From an uncultured Bacilli bacterium (GTDB taxonomy: Bacteria; Bacillota_I; Bacilli_A; RF39; UBA660), in contig CAJTYF010000039.1 of the NCBI GenBank assembly GCA_910583945.1, positions 1-14,772 of the forward strand: 14,772 nt of DNA. The letters run 5' to 3'. The position numbers and the translations under genes are program-made. Every line of letters begins with the position of its first letter. Position 1 is the stretch's first letter. The notes below the pieces were generated by a model. The model was not told where the DNA came from. It was given only the letters and a program-made list of their open reading frames with translations, and ran no database searches. Below, one piece after another: positions 1 to 7,335 of this stretch.

Positions 1-160
1 TTATTTGATTCTTATGATTTTAAAATTTAGAAAAATTTTAAAATCTTTTTTTATTATTCTCAAAAGATAAATTTTCTACAATAACTTCACCTGTATCTTT
101 ACAGATGAAACAATCGTGTTTGTATTTAGATATATCTACTCCAACATATATCATAAACAT
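1..160 (-). pseudogene. IS110-family transposase, N-terminal fragment, frameshifted
   Basis: Reading leftward from the ATG at 160-158, the product begins MFMIYVGVDISKYKHDCFI. This is the start of an IS110 (DEDD) transposase, with the first RuvC-like catalytic aspartate in GVDISK (residue 9). A perfect AAGGAGG lies just upstream of the start. The open frame stops after 40 residues at 40-38. Ignoring one A in the seven-A run (complement of 46-52) restores a plausible continuation, NNKKDFKIFLNF, which runs to a stop at positions 3-1. IS110 transposases are usually about 400 aa, so this copy is dead: one indel plus loss of more than 85% of the gene. Confidence 0.75.
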
Positions 161-162
161 GC

Positions 163-169
163 ACCTCCT
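163..169 (-). promoter_or_regulatory. Ribosome binding site of the IS110 transposase
   Basis: The minus strand reads AAGGAGG just before the ATG at 160. It is a full-consensus Shine-Dalgarno sequence but only 2 nt from the start codon. The second ATG at 154 would have a more normal spacing and may be the true start. Confidence 0.6.
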
Positions 170-174
170 TGGGT

Positions 175-350
175 AGTTATTTAATGCCTGTATGTTTGCC
201 ACAAAAGCTTTCTATCTTGTAACCTCGCTGAACCTATAAAACGTCAATGCGTTAACTAACTAATCAACAATTAAAATAAAAAGTCTGTGGTAAGAGCCTT
301 TCTAAACAGTCAAAGCTGTAGGAAAAAAGAAACAAATCCACAGGCACGAG
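175..350 (-). ncRNA. Candidate IS110 bridge (seek) RNA in the element's left end
   Basis: In IS110 elements the region upstream of the transposase encodes a guide RNA of roughly 150-250 nt, with target- and donor-binding loops. Two stems are visible here. The first is GTCTGTGG (283-290) pairing with CCACAGGC (338-345), 8 bp with one wobble, enclosing a 47-nt loop that contains a small ACAG/CTGT hairpin. The second is 201-206 with 215-220, extended by 194-196 with 221-223 across an asymmetric bulge. Its one + strand A/C mismatch becomes a G·U pair in minus-strand RNA, which supports transcription leftward. The ends are estimated, and the guide segments could not be assigned without the target site and right end. 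Confidence 0.45.
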
Positions 351-413
351 TTATTATAACTCAAAAATATAAATAGAAAGAATCACTCTAATAGATTAAT
401 AATTTCTATATGA

Positions 414-632
414 TTGATTATACGAGGAAAAAGTGCGCTCATGATATTTGACAATCACGCCAATTTAAAATATAAATATGGTCAAAGAAATTTTTGGGCA
501 AAAGGATATTATGTTAGTACAGTAGGACTAAATAAGCAGACAATAAAGAAATATATTTAAGAACAAGAAATAGAAGATAAAGTAGCTGATTCAAGAAATA
601 TAAGAGAATATAAAGCCCCTTTTCAAGGGTGA
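414..632 (+). pseudogene. tnpA: IS200-type TnpA (Y1 transposase), C-terminal fragment with an internal stop
   Basis: In frame with 441 the sequence reads GKSALMIFDNHANLKYKYG and then WAKGYYVSTVG, the C-terminal signature of IS200/IS605 single-strand transposases. The GYYVSTVG segment holds the nucleophilic tyrosine of the HUH/Y1 site. A TAA at 558-560 interrupts the KKYI-EQE helix, where family members usually have Arg or Lys. The frame then continues through a recognisable tail (EYKAPFQG) to a TGA at 630-632. The upstream part, including the HUH metal-binding motif, is absent, and a TGA lies in frame at 411-413. This copy cannot transpose. Confidence 0.75.
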
Positions 633-745
633 GCTAGAGTGACAAGGCTGGTTGGATGACTAAAAAGCCTCCATGTGGAGGCCGTCAGTAATATACCCTT
701 ATAGGGTAGCCTAAAAACTACGTCTTGAAGGCGTAGTTTTTATTA
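633..745 (+). repeat. IS200 right end with subterminal hairpins
   Basis: The non-coding tail contains a 6-bp hairpin at 667-672/677-682 (GCCTCC, ATGT loop), a second at 694-699/703-708 (TACCCT/AGGGTA), and a 10-bp stem at 713-722/732-741 (AAAAACTACG/CGTAGTTTTT). The last is typical of IS200 right ends. It also resembles a rho-independent terminator and could insulate the downstream promoter from read-through. Confidence 0.6.
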
Positions 746-858
746 AAAATCTAAATTTATCTAAATTGCTTACAATTTAACTTTTTTATTTTATCCTATA
801 TATCGACATTTTTTACTTATTAATTCTGTTATTTTAATAATATAAGTGAATATTTTTA

Positions 859-887
859 TTGACTATTGGTTGTACGACCATTATAAT
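859..887 (+). promoter_or_regulatory. Sigma-A promoter of the 946 gene, with an operator-like palindrome in the spacer
   Basis: TTGACT (859-864) and TATAAT (882-887) are separated by exactly 17 bp, a near-consensus vegetative promoter. Positions 867-880 read TGGTTGTACGACCA, a 14-bp inverted repeat with a single asymmetric pair, inside the spacer. That is a typical place for a repressor operator. No regulator gene is adjacent, so the binding protein is unknown. The 746-858 stretch upstream shows no gene. Confidence 0.75.
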
Positions 888-899
888 TCAATTAATGAT

Positions 900-918
900 A
901 AGGTATTTATAGTACCTT
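900..918 (+). promoter_or_regulatory. 5' UTR hairpin of the 946 gene
   Basis: AAGGTA (900-905) pairs with TACCTT (913-918) around a 7-nt loop. It starts a few bases after the expected transcription start (about 894) and ends before the GAGGAG ribosome site at 935-940. It could stabilise the mRNA 5' end. The segment up to and including ATAAGGTA resembles the leader of the paralogue at 9341-9364. Confidence 0.4.
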
Positions 919-945
919 TAATTATAAATCAATAGAGGAGAAAAA

Positions 946-2379
946 ATGAAATTAGAAAATTTAAAAAAAAATAAAAAAAGAAACAAAATCATCATAAGTT
1001 CTATAATAGGAATACTTTTAATTATAGCAAGTATCATGTTGTATAAAACCTATGCGTTTTATGAAGAAAAGAAAAGTTTTAATGTATTAAAGGGACGAAT
1101 TCCTTATTTTTCTAAAGAATATAAGGAAACTTTACTACATGGTACTGATCCTGTTCTGGGTAGTGAAATGATTCCAATATTAATTAATGAAAGCAATGGA
1201 AGTGTTACCTATGCTGATAAAAACAAAGAATGGTACAATTATGGCAATAAAAAATGGGCAAATGCAATAATTTTAATAACTAATCCAAGTAAAACATATA
1301 ACGTAGGAGATACAATAAGTGAATCCGATATAGAAAGTTATTTTGTGTGGATTCCCAAATATTCTTATCAAATTTGGGATTTAGGAAATTACAACTCATT
1401 TACAAGTCTTGATGATACGAAAGTTCACCCAATAGGAATAAAATTTGGTACTTCTAATACCATAGATAGTGATACAGAATGTGTGACACCTAATAAAAGT
1501 GGCGAAAGCGGAACTTGTACAATAGGAAAATATATGACGCATCCCGCGTTTACAAGTTTTGGAGACGTTAAAGGATTATGGGTAGGGAAATTTGAAGCAA
1601 CTTCTACTAAAGCAGGTCTGTGGCCTAATGTAACTGCTGCAGATTTACAAATAAAGCCTAATGTTGAACCGACATTGGGATCGATGTCTCACCATTTTAA
1701 AAATGCCTATAATTATAAAAGAAATTTAGATAGTCATCTTATAAAAAACACAGAATGGGGAGCGATAACTTATTTAACTTATTCCAATTATGGAAAATGT
1801 AAGGATACCACATGTGAAGAAGTTTATATTAACAATTATTTCTTGAATTATATTGGGAATCATTATAAAACTGGGTGGTCGGGAACATCAGCTACTGCAT
1901 CGGCTAGTTCGAGTGCTGGTTATGAATACTCAAATCCAAACAGTACAAAAGCAAGTACGACTGGAAACTATACGGGTATTTATGATTTGAATGGAGGAAC
2001 ATTCACATATGTAATGGGAGTTCGAGGAAGTTTAACCGCTACAGGTCTTGCTGGAAACAATAGCATTCAAGTTTATTCAGGTTTTACAAAGGCGGACGAA
2101 AGTACTTATGACTCAAAATATTACGATATTTATTCTACAAGTATAACTGGATGTCCCTCAAGAATTCTAGGTGATGCCACTTGTGAAATGGGCCCCTTTA
2201 CTTTTTATACCTCATGGTTTAATGATCGTTCTATATTTGTTGATGCAAATAGTCCTTGGTTTATGAGAGGTGGAGACTACAGTGGAAGTTATGGATCGGG
2301 ATTAACTGCTTTCTTTAATTCAGTTGGAGCGACGGGAGACGCTTGTTCAAATCGCATTGTTTTGGCTCCAATTCAATAA
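946..2379 (+). CDS. Membrane-anchored surface protein with FGE/C-type-lectin-like C-terminal region
   Basis: The 477-aa product has a lysine-rich N-terminus (residues 1-14), one hydrophobic segment (about 15-33) and then the family motif YKTYAFYEEKKSFNVLKG. The predicted topology is N-inside with the rest outside. The 'TYAFY' after the hydrophobic stretch loosely resembles SipW-type signal peptides of TasA-like proteins, so it could be processed; this is weak. The ectodomain contains VWIPKYSYQIW (134-144), WVGKFE (212-217), WGAITYLTYSNYG (271-283) and the ending WFMRGGDY...NRIVLAPIQ (438-477). These resemble the formylglycine-generating-enzyme/C-type-lectin fold used by bacterial and phage surface binding proteins. 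Several Cys pairs (for example 179/191 and 285/290) could form disulphides. GAGGAG 5 nt upstream fixes the start. The role is inferred as adhesion or ligand binding. No enzyme active site was recognised. Confidence 0.75.
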   Translation: MKLENLKKNKKRNKIIISSIIGILLIIASIMLYKTYAFYEEKKSFNVLKGRIPYFSKEYKETLLHGTDPVLGSEMIPILINESNGSVTYADKNKEWYNYGNKKWANAIILITNPSKTYNVGDTISESDIESYFVWIPKYSYQIWDLGNYNSFTSLDDTKVHPIGIKFGTSNTIDSDTECVTPNKSGESGTCTIGKYMTHPAFTSFGDVKGLWVGKFEATSTKAGLWPNVTAADLQIKPNVEPTLGSMSHHFKNAYNYKRNLDSHLIKNTEWGAITYLTYSNYGKCKDTTCEEVYINNYFLNYIGNHYKTGWSGTSATASASSSAGYEYSNPNSTKASTTGNYTGIYDLNGGTFTYVMGVRGSLTATGLAGNNSIQVYSGFTKADESTYDSKYYDIYSTSITGCPSRILGDATCEMGPFTFYTSWFNDRSIFVDANSPWFMRGGDYSGSYGSGLTAFFNSVGATGDACSNRIVLAPIQ

Positions 2380-2389
2380 AATTTAACAG

Positions 2390-2416
2390 AAAATGCTTAA
2401 AAATAGGCATTTTTTT
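2390..2416 (+). terminator. Rho-independent terminator after the 946 gene
   Basis: AAAATGC (2390-2396) pairs with GCATTTT (2407-2413) around a 10-nt loop, followed by more T residues to 2416. It begins 11 bp after the stop codon at 2379, making the surface-protein gene monocistronic. Confidence 0.65.
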
Positions 2417-2424
2417 GTTATAAT
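2416..2424 (+). promoter_or_regulatory. Extended -10 promoter of the S66-prfB-tilS-ftsH operon
   Basis: TGTTATAAT is a full TGn extended -10 element right at the end of the terminator T-tract. The -35 region is poor (TTAAAA at 2397, 16-bp spacer). Transcription would start near 2431, giving a leader of only about 13 nt with AGGTGA (2431-2436) as ribosome site. Confidence 0.5.
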
Positions 2425-2443
2425 CAGTTTAGGTGATTGAAAA

Positions 2444-3439
2444 ATGCAAAAAATAATTCCTGAAAAACTAAAACATGGTGATGAAGTAAGAATAATCGCT
2501 CCTTCTAGAAATATAAATATTTTAGGAAAGGATTGTATTGAACTTGCCATTAAAAATTTAGAAAGTTTAGGTTTAAAAGTAACTTTCAGTGAAAATGTTT
2601 CCCGTGAAGAAAATAGTCTCTATGGTTGTGCTTCAATAGAAGACCGAGTAAAAGATTTAGAAAGTGCTTTTAAAGACAAGAACGTAAAAGGTATATTAAC
2701 GGTTATCGGCGGTTTTAACACCAATCAAATATTAGCGGATATTGATTATGAAATCATAAAGAATAATCCCAAAATTATTTGTGGGTATTCTGATATTACA
2801 GCGCTCCTTCATGCTATAACAGTAAAAACAGGTTTAGTGACTTACTATGGCCCTCATTTTTCCTCTTTAGGAATGAAAAAAGGCTTAGAATACACCATGG
2901 AATACTTTAAGAAAATGTTTTTTGAAAGTGTTTCGGTTAATGTAGAATCAAGCCTCGAATGGAGTAATGATTTATGGTTTTTAAATCAAGAAAAAAGGAA
3001 TTTTATAAAAAATGAAGGAATGCAAATAATAAATAAAGGCGAAGGGGAAGGAAAAATTATTGGAGGTAATTTATGCACATTAAATTTACTTCAAGGGACG
3101 CCTTACTTTCAAGAAGAAAAAGAAGTAATCCTTTTTATAGAAGATGATGGAGGAGCTGATAAAAACTTTTTATTAGAATTTGATCGAAATTTGATATCGT
3201 TAATACAAAGTTTAAAACCCGAAAATATAAAAGGAATAGTCATAGGTAGAGCCGAACAAAACTGTGAAATGACTCTTCTAAAATGGAAAGCAATTTTTTT
3301 GACAAAAAAAGAATTAAAAAATATTCCGATTGTTATTAATACTGATTTTGGTCATACTACTCCTCAAATTACATTCCCAATTGGGGGACATGCAAAAATA
3401 ACTTTAAATGAAACAATAAATATTGAAATTAAAGATTGA
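2444..3439 (+). CDS. LD-carboxypeptidase / MccF-like serine peptidase (family S66)
   Basis: The 331-aa protein is a full-length S66 peptidase. The family either cleaves the L,D bond between the third and fourth stem-peptide residues of peptidoglycan (LdcA) or hydrolyses microcin C-like acyl-sulfamoyl adenylates (MccF). The catalytic triad is readable: nucleophile Ser116 in GYSDITAL, Glu233 in LFIEDDGG, and His304 in DFGHTTP. The N-terminal GDEVRIIAPS and the LTVIGGFNTNQIL stretch (oxyanion region, GG at 89-90) are also family hallmarks. There is no signal peptide, so it is cytoplasmic, as expected for recycling of imported muropeptides. It is probably the first gene of the operon running to ftsH. 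The family cannot be subdivided by eye. The EDDGG spelling leans towards MccF-like members. Confidence 0.88.
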   Translation: MQKIIPEKLKHGDEVRIIAPSRNINILGKDCIELAIKNLESLGLKVTFSENVSREENSLYGCASIEDRVKDLESAFKDKNVKGILTVIGGFNTNQILADIDYEIIKNNPKIICGYSDITALLHAITVKTGLVTYYGPHFSSLGMKKGLEYTMEYFKKMFFESVSVNVESSLEWSNDLWFLNQEKRNFIKNEGMQIINKGEGEGKIIGGNLCTLNLLQGTPYFQEEKEVILFIEDDGGADKNFLLEFDRNLISLIQSLKPENIKGIVIGRAEQNCEMTLLKWKAIFLTKKELKNIPIVINTDFGHTTPQITFPIGGHAKITLNETINIEIKD

Positions 3440-3456
3440 GAAGTGTCCAAAAGTAA

Positions 3457-4878
3457 ATGAAATTTGAAGAAACAATGAATATTATAAAATATTACAATTC
3501 TAGAAGATTAAAAACGCAAGAATTAATAAAACTTGGCTTCACAAATTACAATATTCAAAAACTAACCAAAAAAGGTTATTTAAAAAAAATAAAACTTGGT
3601 CTATATCAAGTAAATTTAGAAAGTGGTAGAAGCAATAAAAAACTTTTTTTTAAAGAAGTCGTAACGGTTATTTTTAATGGAAATATAGAAAATGCCATAA
3701 ATAATTTTTTTACCTATATAGAAAGCAAACAATTTCATACTGAGGATTATTATGAATCCATAATATGTTTAATTTTAAAAGAATTAACAAGTGATGAAAT
3801 ACAATTAAATAAATTAGAAAAAATAAACGAGTCATTAACTTATAATGAAAAAAAATTCTTTATATTAAAAGTTATAAAAGAGAAAATAATGCATCATGAA
3901 TTTAATGAGTGTTTAAATGTTATAACCAAAATTGGACACGAGGGGAATGATAGTCCTATTTATAGAATTTTATATAAATTAGTAACTATAGTTTTAAAAA
4001 ATAAATCTCAAAACTTTAATGAGAAAAAATTATATGAATTAATTAAAAATGAAGACTATAACTTGGCTTATGATTTATTACAGATAGAAACGAATAAGAA
4101 AGGAACAAAAAATAAAGTTTACTTAAATACAGTAAAACTGTTAAAACAACGAATGGCTATTAAAGAAAATACCTTTAATAAGCCAACTCATACCACCTGT
4201 TCAAATCTTTTTGATGAATTTTTTGTTGCTTTAAAAAACAGAGATTATCGATACGCCAATATTTTAGTCGATAAAATTTTAAAAAAACGCCGAAATATGA
4301 CCGAATTTGCTATATATAAACTTTTATTAGAAGATATCAATGCTTTACTTGATGAAAAAGAAAAAAATCCTAACTTTTATGCTTTATCTAAATTACTATT
4401 AGAAATAAATAAAATATTTGTGGGGTATCAACAATTAAACACCGAAAAATGTCTTCTTTTAAAAGAATTATGCGAAAAAAGATTATCTATAGAATATAAT
4501 GACTTTGACTTATATTGTTTAAATATAATCGAAATAATTTTACTTATCTCTAAAAGGAATGTAACTTTTGATGATTTTAACTCGAATTATGAACAAAAAA
4601 GAAGGTACTTTGAAAAATCTCTTCAATATGGGGATTACCCATCTGCCATTCGAATAATAGAAAAAGAAAAAAATATAGTTTATCTTCAAAAAGATTATAC
4701 AAAAAAACAAATTAGTATACTGCAAACGTTATTACAAACATTAAAAAATGAATTAAATAAATCAAAAAGAGAGGAAGTAAACAGAATAGAAACAATTAAA
4801 TTAGATGAAGAATCTTTAGCTAACTTTATTATAATTGATAAATATGAAAGTGAATTAACAAGAGAAAGGGTTTTATAA
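3457..4878 (+). CDS. Winged-helix plus helical-repeat protein of unknown function
   Basis: This gene is not recognised. The 473-aa product starts with a putative winged-helix unit (residues about 8-53). Its pattern, TQELIKLGFTNYNIQKLTKK followed by GYLKKIKLGLYQV, recalls the N-terminal domain of AbiEi-type antitoxin regulators. The remaining 420 residues are Lys/Glu/Leu-rich helices in a repeating pattern suggestive of TPR- or HEAT-like superhelices. There is no membrane segment or catalytic motif. It sits 17 bp after the S66 gene, and its TAA abuts the prfB ATG (TAAATG), so the two are probably translationally coupled. The start is uncertain: ATG 3457 lacks a close Shine-Dalgarno and ATG 3475 is an alternative. 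DNA or RNA binding is inferred only. Confidence 0.7.
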   Translation: MKFEETMNIIKYYNSRRLKTQELIKLGFTNYNIQKLTKKGYLKKIKLGLYQVNLESGRSNKKLFFKEVVTVIFNGNIENAINNFFTYIESKQFHTEDYYESIICLILKELTSDEIQLNKLEKINESLTYNEKKFFILKVIKEKIMHHEFNECLNVITKIGHEGNDSPIYRILYKLVTIVLKNKSQNFNEKKLYELIKNEDYNLAYDLLQIETNKKGTKNKVYLNTVKLLKQRMAIKENTFNKPTHTTCSNLFDEFFVALKNRDYRYANILVDKILKKRRNMTEFAIYKLLLEDINALLDEKEKNPNFYALSKLLLEINKIFVGYQQLNTEKCLLLKELCEKRLSIEYNDFDLYCLNIIEIILLISKRNVTFDDFNSNYEQKRRYFEKSLQYGDYPSAIRIIEKEKNIVYLQKDYTKKQISILQTLLQTLKNELNKSKREEVNRIETIKLDEESLANFIIIDKYESELTRERVL

Positions 4879-5962
4879 ATGAATGATTATGAATTAAAAA
4901 ATAGATTAAATGTATTAGAAACAAAAATCAATGACTTAGGGAGGTCTCTTTGACACTGAAAAAAGTGAAAAAAGAATTTTAGAATTAGAAGAAAAAACAA
5001 AAGAAGAAAACTTCTGGCAAGATATCAATGAAGCGACTAAAATAAATCAAGAATTATCTTCTTTAAAAAAAGAACAAGAACTTTATAAGAATCTAAAACA
5101 AAACATTGTGGATAACTTAGAACTTATTAACATTCTAGAACCCAGTGAACTTGCAAACTTAGAGACAGAAATTAAGACCATTGAAAAACAAATTGAGGAA
5201 TTAGAAATCAAAACGCTTTTAAACGGAGAATACGATAATTGTAATTGTTATCTAGAAATCCATCCTGGTGCGGGAGGAACTGAATCGTGTGATTGGGCAA
5301 GTATGTTATCTCGTATGTATTTAAGATTCTGTGACAATATGAAATACAGTTATGAAATTATTGATAGTGAAAATGGCGAAGAAGCCGGCCTAAAAAGCAT
5401 CACTATACATATAAAAGGCTTGTATGCATATGGATATCTAAAAAAAGAAAAAGGCGTTCATCGCTTAGTGCGTATTTCTCCTTTTGATTCCGGTGGAAGA
5501 AGGCACACTTCCTTTGCATCCGTTTTAGTTACACCTGAGTATAATAAAGAAATTAACATTGAAGTGAAAGAAAGCGATTTAAAAATCGATGTGTATCACT
5601 CAAGTGGAGCTGGAGGGCAATCCGTCAATACGTCAAATTCAGCGGTAAGAATAACGCATTTGTCAACTAATATCGTTGTAACGTGTCAGAACGAAAGAAG
5701 TCAAGCCAGAAATAAAGAAATAGCATTAAAAATGTTAAAAAATAAGTTGTATGAGTTAGAACTTCAAAACTTAGAAGACAAACAAAATAATATAAAAGGG
5801 ACGATAGATAATATTAATTTCGGAAGCCAAATAAGAAGTTATGTATTAGAACCTTATAAATTAATTAAAGATAACCGTTCTGGTTATGAAACAAGCAACG
5901 TAATGAAAGTTTTAGATGGGGAAATTCTTCCCATGATTGAAGCCAATTTAAAAATAAGATAA
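4879..5962 (+). CDS. prfB: Peptide chain release factor 2 (RF2), expressed by programmed +1 frameshift
   Basis: RF2 terminates translation at UGA and UAA. The first 24 codons (4879-4950, MNDYELKNRL...) are in one frame and end at TGA 4951-4953. A +1 shift on CTT-TGA-C continues as GAC ACT GAA through to TAA 5960-5962, giving 360 aa in all, close to the usual length. RF2 hallmarks are present: the anticodon-like tripeptide SPF at about 200-202 (RISPFDSGGR) and the GGQ peptidyl-hydrolysis loop at about 245-247 (SSGAGGQSVN), with a coiled-coil-like N-terminal domain. The ATG overlaps the end of the preceding gene's stop context (AGAAAGGG upstream as ribosome site). A naive caller would truncate this gene to start near 5108. 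The coordinates here span the in-frame TGA. Confidence 0.96.
4940..4954 (+). promoter_or_regulatory. Programmed +1 frameshift site of prfB
   Basis: GGAGG followed three bases later by CTT TGA C is the classic RF2 autoregulatory site: an internal Shine-Dalgarno sequence, a slippery Leu codon and a poor-context UGA. When RF2 is scarce, ribosomes pause at UGA and slip +1 to make full-length protein. Its presence shows that UGA is a stop codon in this organism. Confidence 0.95.
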
Positions 5963-5991
5963 ATAAAGAACAGAAGAAAGAAGGTGGTAAC

Positions 5992-7335
5992 TTGAAGGAG
6001 GTTTTATCCTTTTTAGATCAAATTTTAATAAAAAATCAAACACTTGTCTTAGCTATTTCGGGTGGCCCAGATTCAATGTGCCTGCTACATATTTTTAATC
6101 AATTAAAAGAAAAATATAATTTAAAATTAATTGTTGCTCATGTCAATCATAATTTAAGAGAAGAAAGCAAAGAAGAAGCTTTATTTGTAAAAAAAGTTTG
6201 TGAATCTTACCAAATAACTTTTGAATTAAAAGAATTGAAAAACTTACCTAGGACGAATACTGAAAATGACGCTCGTATTAAAAGATATGAGTTTTTTGAA
6301 AATATTGTCAACAAATACCAAGCTGAAATTTTAATGACGGCTCATCATGGCGATGATTTAATAGAAACCATTTTAATGCGTTTAACAAGAGGAAGCAATT
6401 TTAGTGGTTACAAAGGTTTTAAAAAAATAACGGATAAAAAGAATTATCAACTGATAAGACCTTTAATTTACTTAACCAAAGAAGAAATTATAAACTACAA
6501 TAAAGAAAATAATTTGGAATATCGCATTGATAAAACGAATCAAAGTGAAGATTATACTAGAAATCGTTTTCGTAAAAATATCGTTCCTTTTTTACATCAA
6601 GAAAATTCGAAAGTTCATCAAAAATTTTTAAAATTTAGTGAAGAATTAGACAGAATAGAAGCTTATTTAGAAAAAAAGACCAAAACCGTCTTGACTAGCA
6701 TTTATGATTTTGATAAAGTAAACTTGCACAAATTTAAAGAGTTAGATTTTGTGTTTCAAGTTCGTGTGCTTAATGAGATGTTAAAAAAGGAATACCAAGA
6801 CAAAATTTATCTATTAAACGATACACATCAGAAAATGATTTTTGATTTAATAGAAAATAAGTCGCCACATAAGAGAATAAATTTGCCTTTAGACAAAATA
6901 CTTCAGAAAAGTTATCATTATCTCTATTTTGATAAGAGTCATGAACCAATAAAAAAGGAATACATTTTAAAAGACAGCATCCTATTAAATAATCAAGAGA
7001 AGATTATTAAATTAACGTCGAGCTCTATTTTAAAAAGCAATTACCTTTTGCGTTTAAATTCTAAAGAAATAGCTTTACCCCTTAAAGTTCGAACTAGAAA
7101 AAAGGGGGATACAATAAAACTAAAGAATTTGAATCGTACTAAAAAATTAAAAGATATTTTTATTGATGAAAAAGTTCCGTTAGAAAAACGAAACAATTGG
7201 CCAGTCATCACAGATGCAAATGATGTTATTTTATGGATACCTGGATTAAAAAAATCAAATTTTGATAAGAATAATAATGAATTTTATGATATAATATATA
7301 AATATGTGGTTAGTGAGGAGAAAAGAAATGAATAG
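5992..7335 (+). CDS. tilS: tRNA(Ile)-lysidine synthase
   Basis: TilS uses ATP and lysine to convert C34 of the CAU-anticodon tRNA-Ile to lysidine, so that AUA codons are read as Ile. This is essential in a genome as rich in ATA codons as this one. The N-type ATP pyrophosphatase motif SGGPDS lies at residues 23-28, followed by AHVNHNLR, DARIKRYEF and AHHGDDLIETILMRL. The C-terminal tRNA-binding TilS_C domain (about 361-425) has VRTRKKGD, KLKDIFIDEKVP and the LWIPGL ending. The length of 447 aa is normal. The best start is TTG at 5992, preceded by AAGGTGG four bases upstream; no ATG fits as well. It follows prfB by 29 bp and overlaps ftsH by 8 bp. Confidence 0.95.
   Translation: MKEVLSFLDQILIKNQTLVLAISGGPDSMCLLHIFNQLKEKYNLKLIVAHVNHNLREESKEEALFVKKVCESYQITFELKELKNLPRTNTENDARIKRYEFFENIVNKYQAEILMTAHHGDDLIETILMRLTRGSNFSGYKGFKKITDKKNYQLIRPLIYLTKEEIINYNKENNLEYRIDKTNQSEDYTRNRFRKNIVPFLHQENSKVHQKFLKFSEELDRIEAYLEKKTKTVLTSIYDFDKVNLHKFKELDFVFQVRVLNEMLKKEYQDKIYLLNDTHQKMIFDLIENKSPHKRINLPLDKILQKSYHYLYFDKSHEPIKKEYILKDSILLNNQEKIIKLTSSSILKSNYLLRLNSKEIALPLKVRTRKKGDTIKLKNLNRTKKLKDIFIDEKVPLEKRNNWPVITDANDVILWIPGLKKSNFDKNNNEFYDIIYKYVVSEEKRNE

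Larger units (their letters stand above)
1..410 (-). mobile_element. Remnant of an IS110-family insertion sequence (left end plus transposase start)
   Basis: This stretch keeps the 5' end of an IS110-type transposase reading leftward and about 250 bp of non-coding DNA upstream of it. That is the layout of the left end of IS110-group elements, which lies 5' of the transposase and encodes a structured RNA. The transposase body and right end are not present in the window. The outer border is uncertain. It must lie before about 414, where IS200-type tnpA coding begins, so the IS110 may have inserted in or next to that older element. No terminal inverted repeats are visible, as expected for IS110. 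Confidence 0.6.
411..745 (+). mobile_element. 3' remnant of an IS200-type insertion sequence
   Basis: This stretch contains the C-terminal third of an IS200/IS605 TnpA followed by a right end with three hairpins. There is no tnpB, matching the IS200 layout of tnpA alone. The 5' two thirds of tnpA and the left end are missing; IS110 sequence lies where they should be. The hairpins at 667-682, 694-708 and 713-741 are typical of the subterminal structures recognised by Y1 transposases. Confidence 0.7.

Noticed and set aside
1..760. CRISPR array or phage attachment site among the hairpins
   Set aside because: There are no regularly spaced direct repeats and no integrase or tRNA; the hairpins are explained by insertion-sequence ends.
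946..2379. Diversity-generating retroelement target
   Set aside because: The C-terminal fold would fit, but no reverse transcriptase, accessory gene or template repeat of the 3' end is seen in the window.
4540..4725. 61-codon open frame on the minus strand
   Set aside because: It lies wholly inside the helical-repeat gene on the other strand, has no ribosome site, and its Phe/Ile-rich product is the mirror of Lys/Glu-rich coding.
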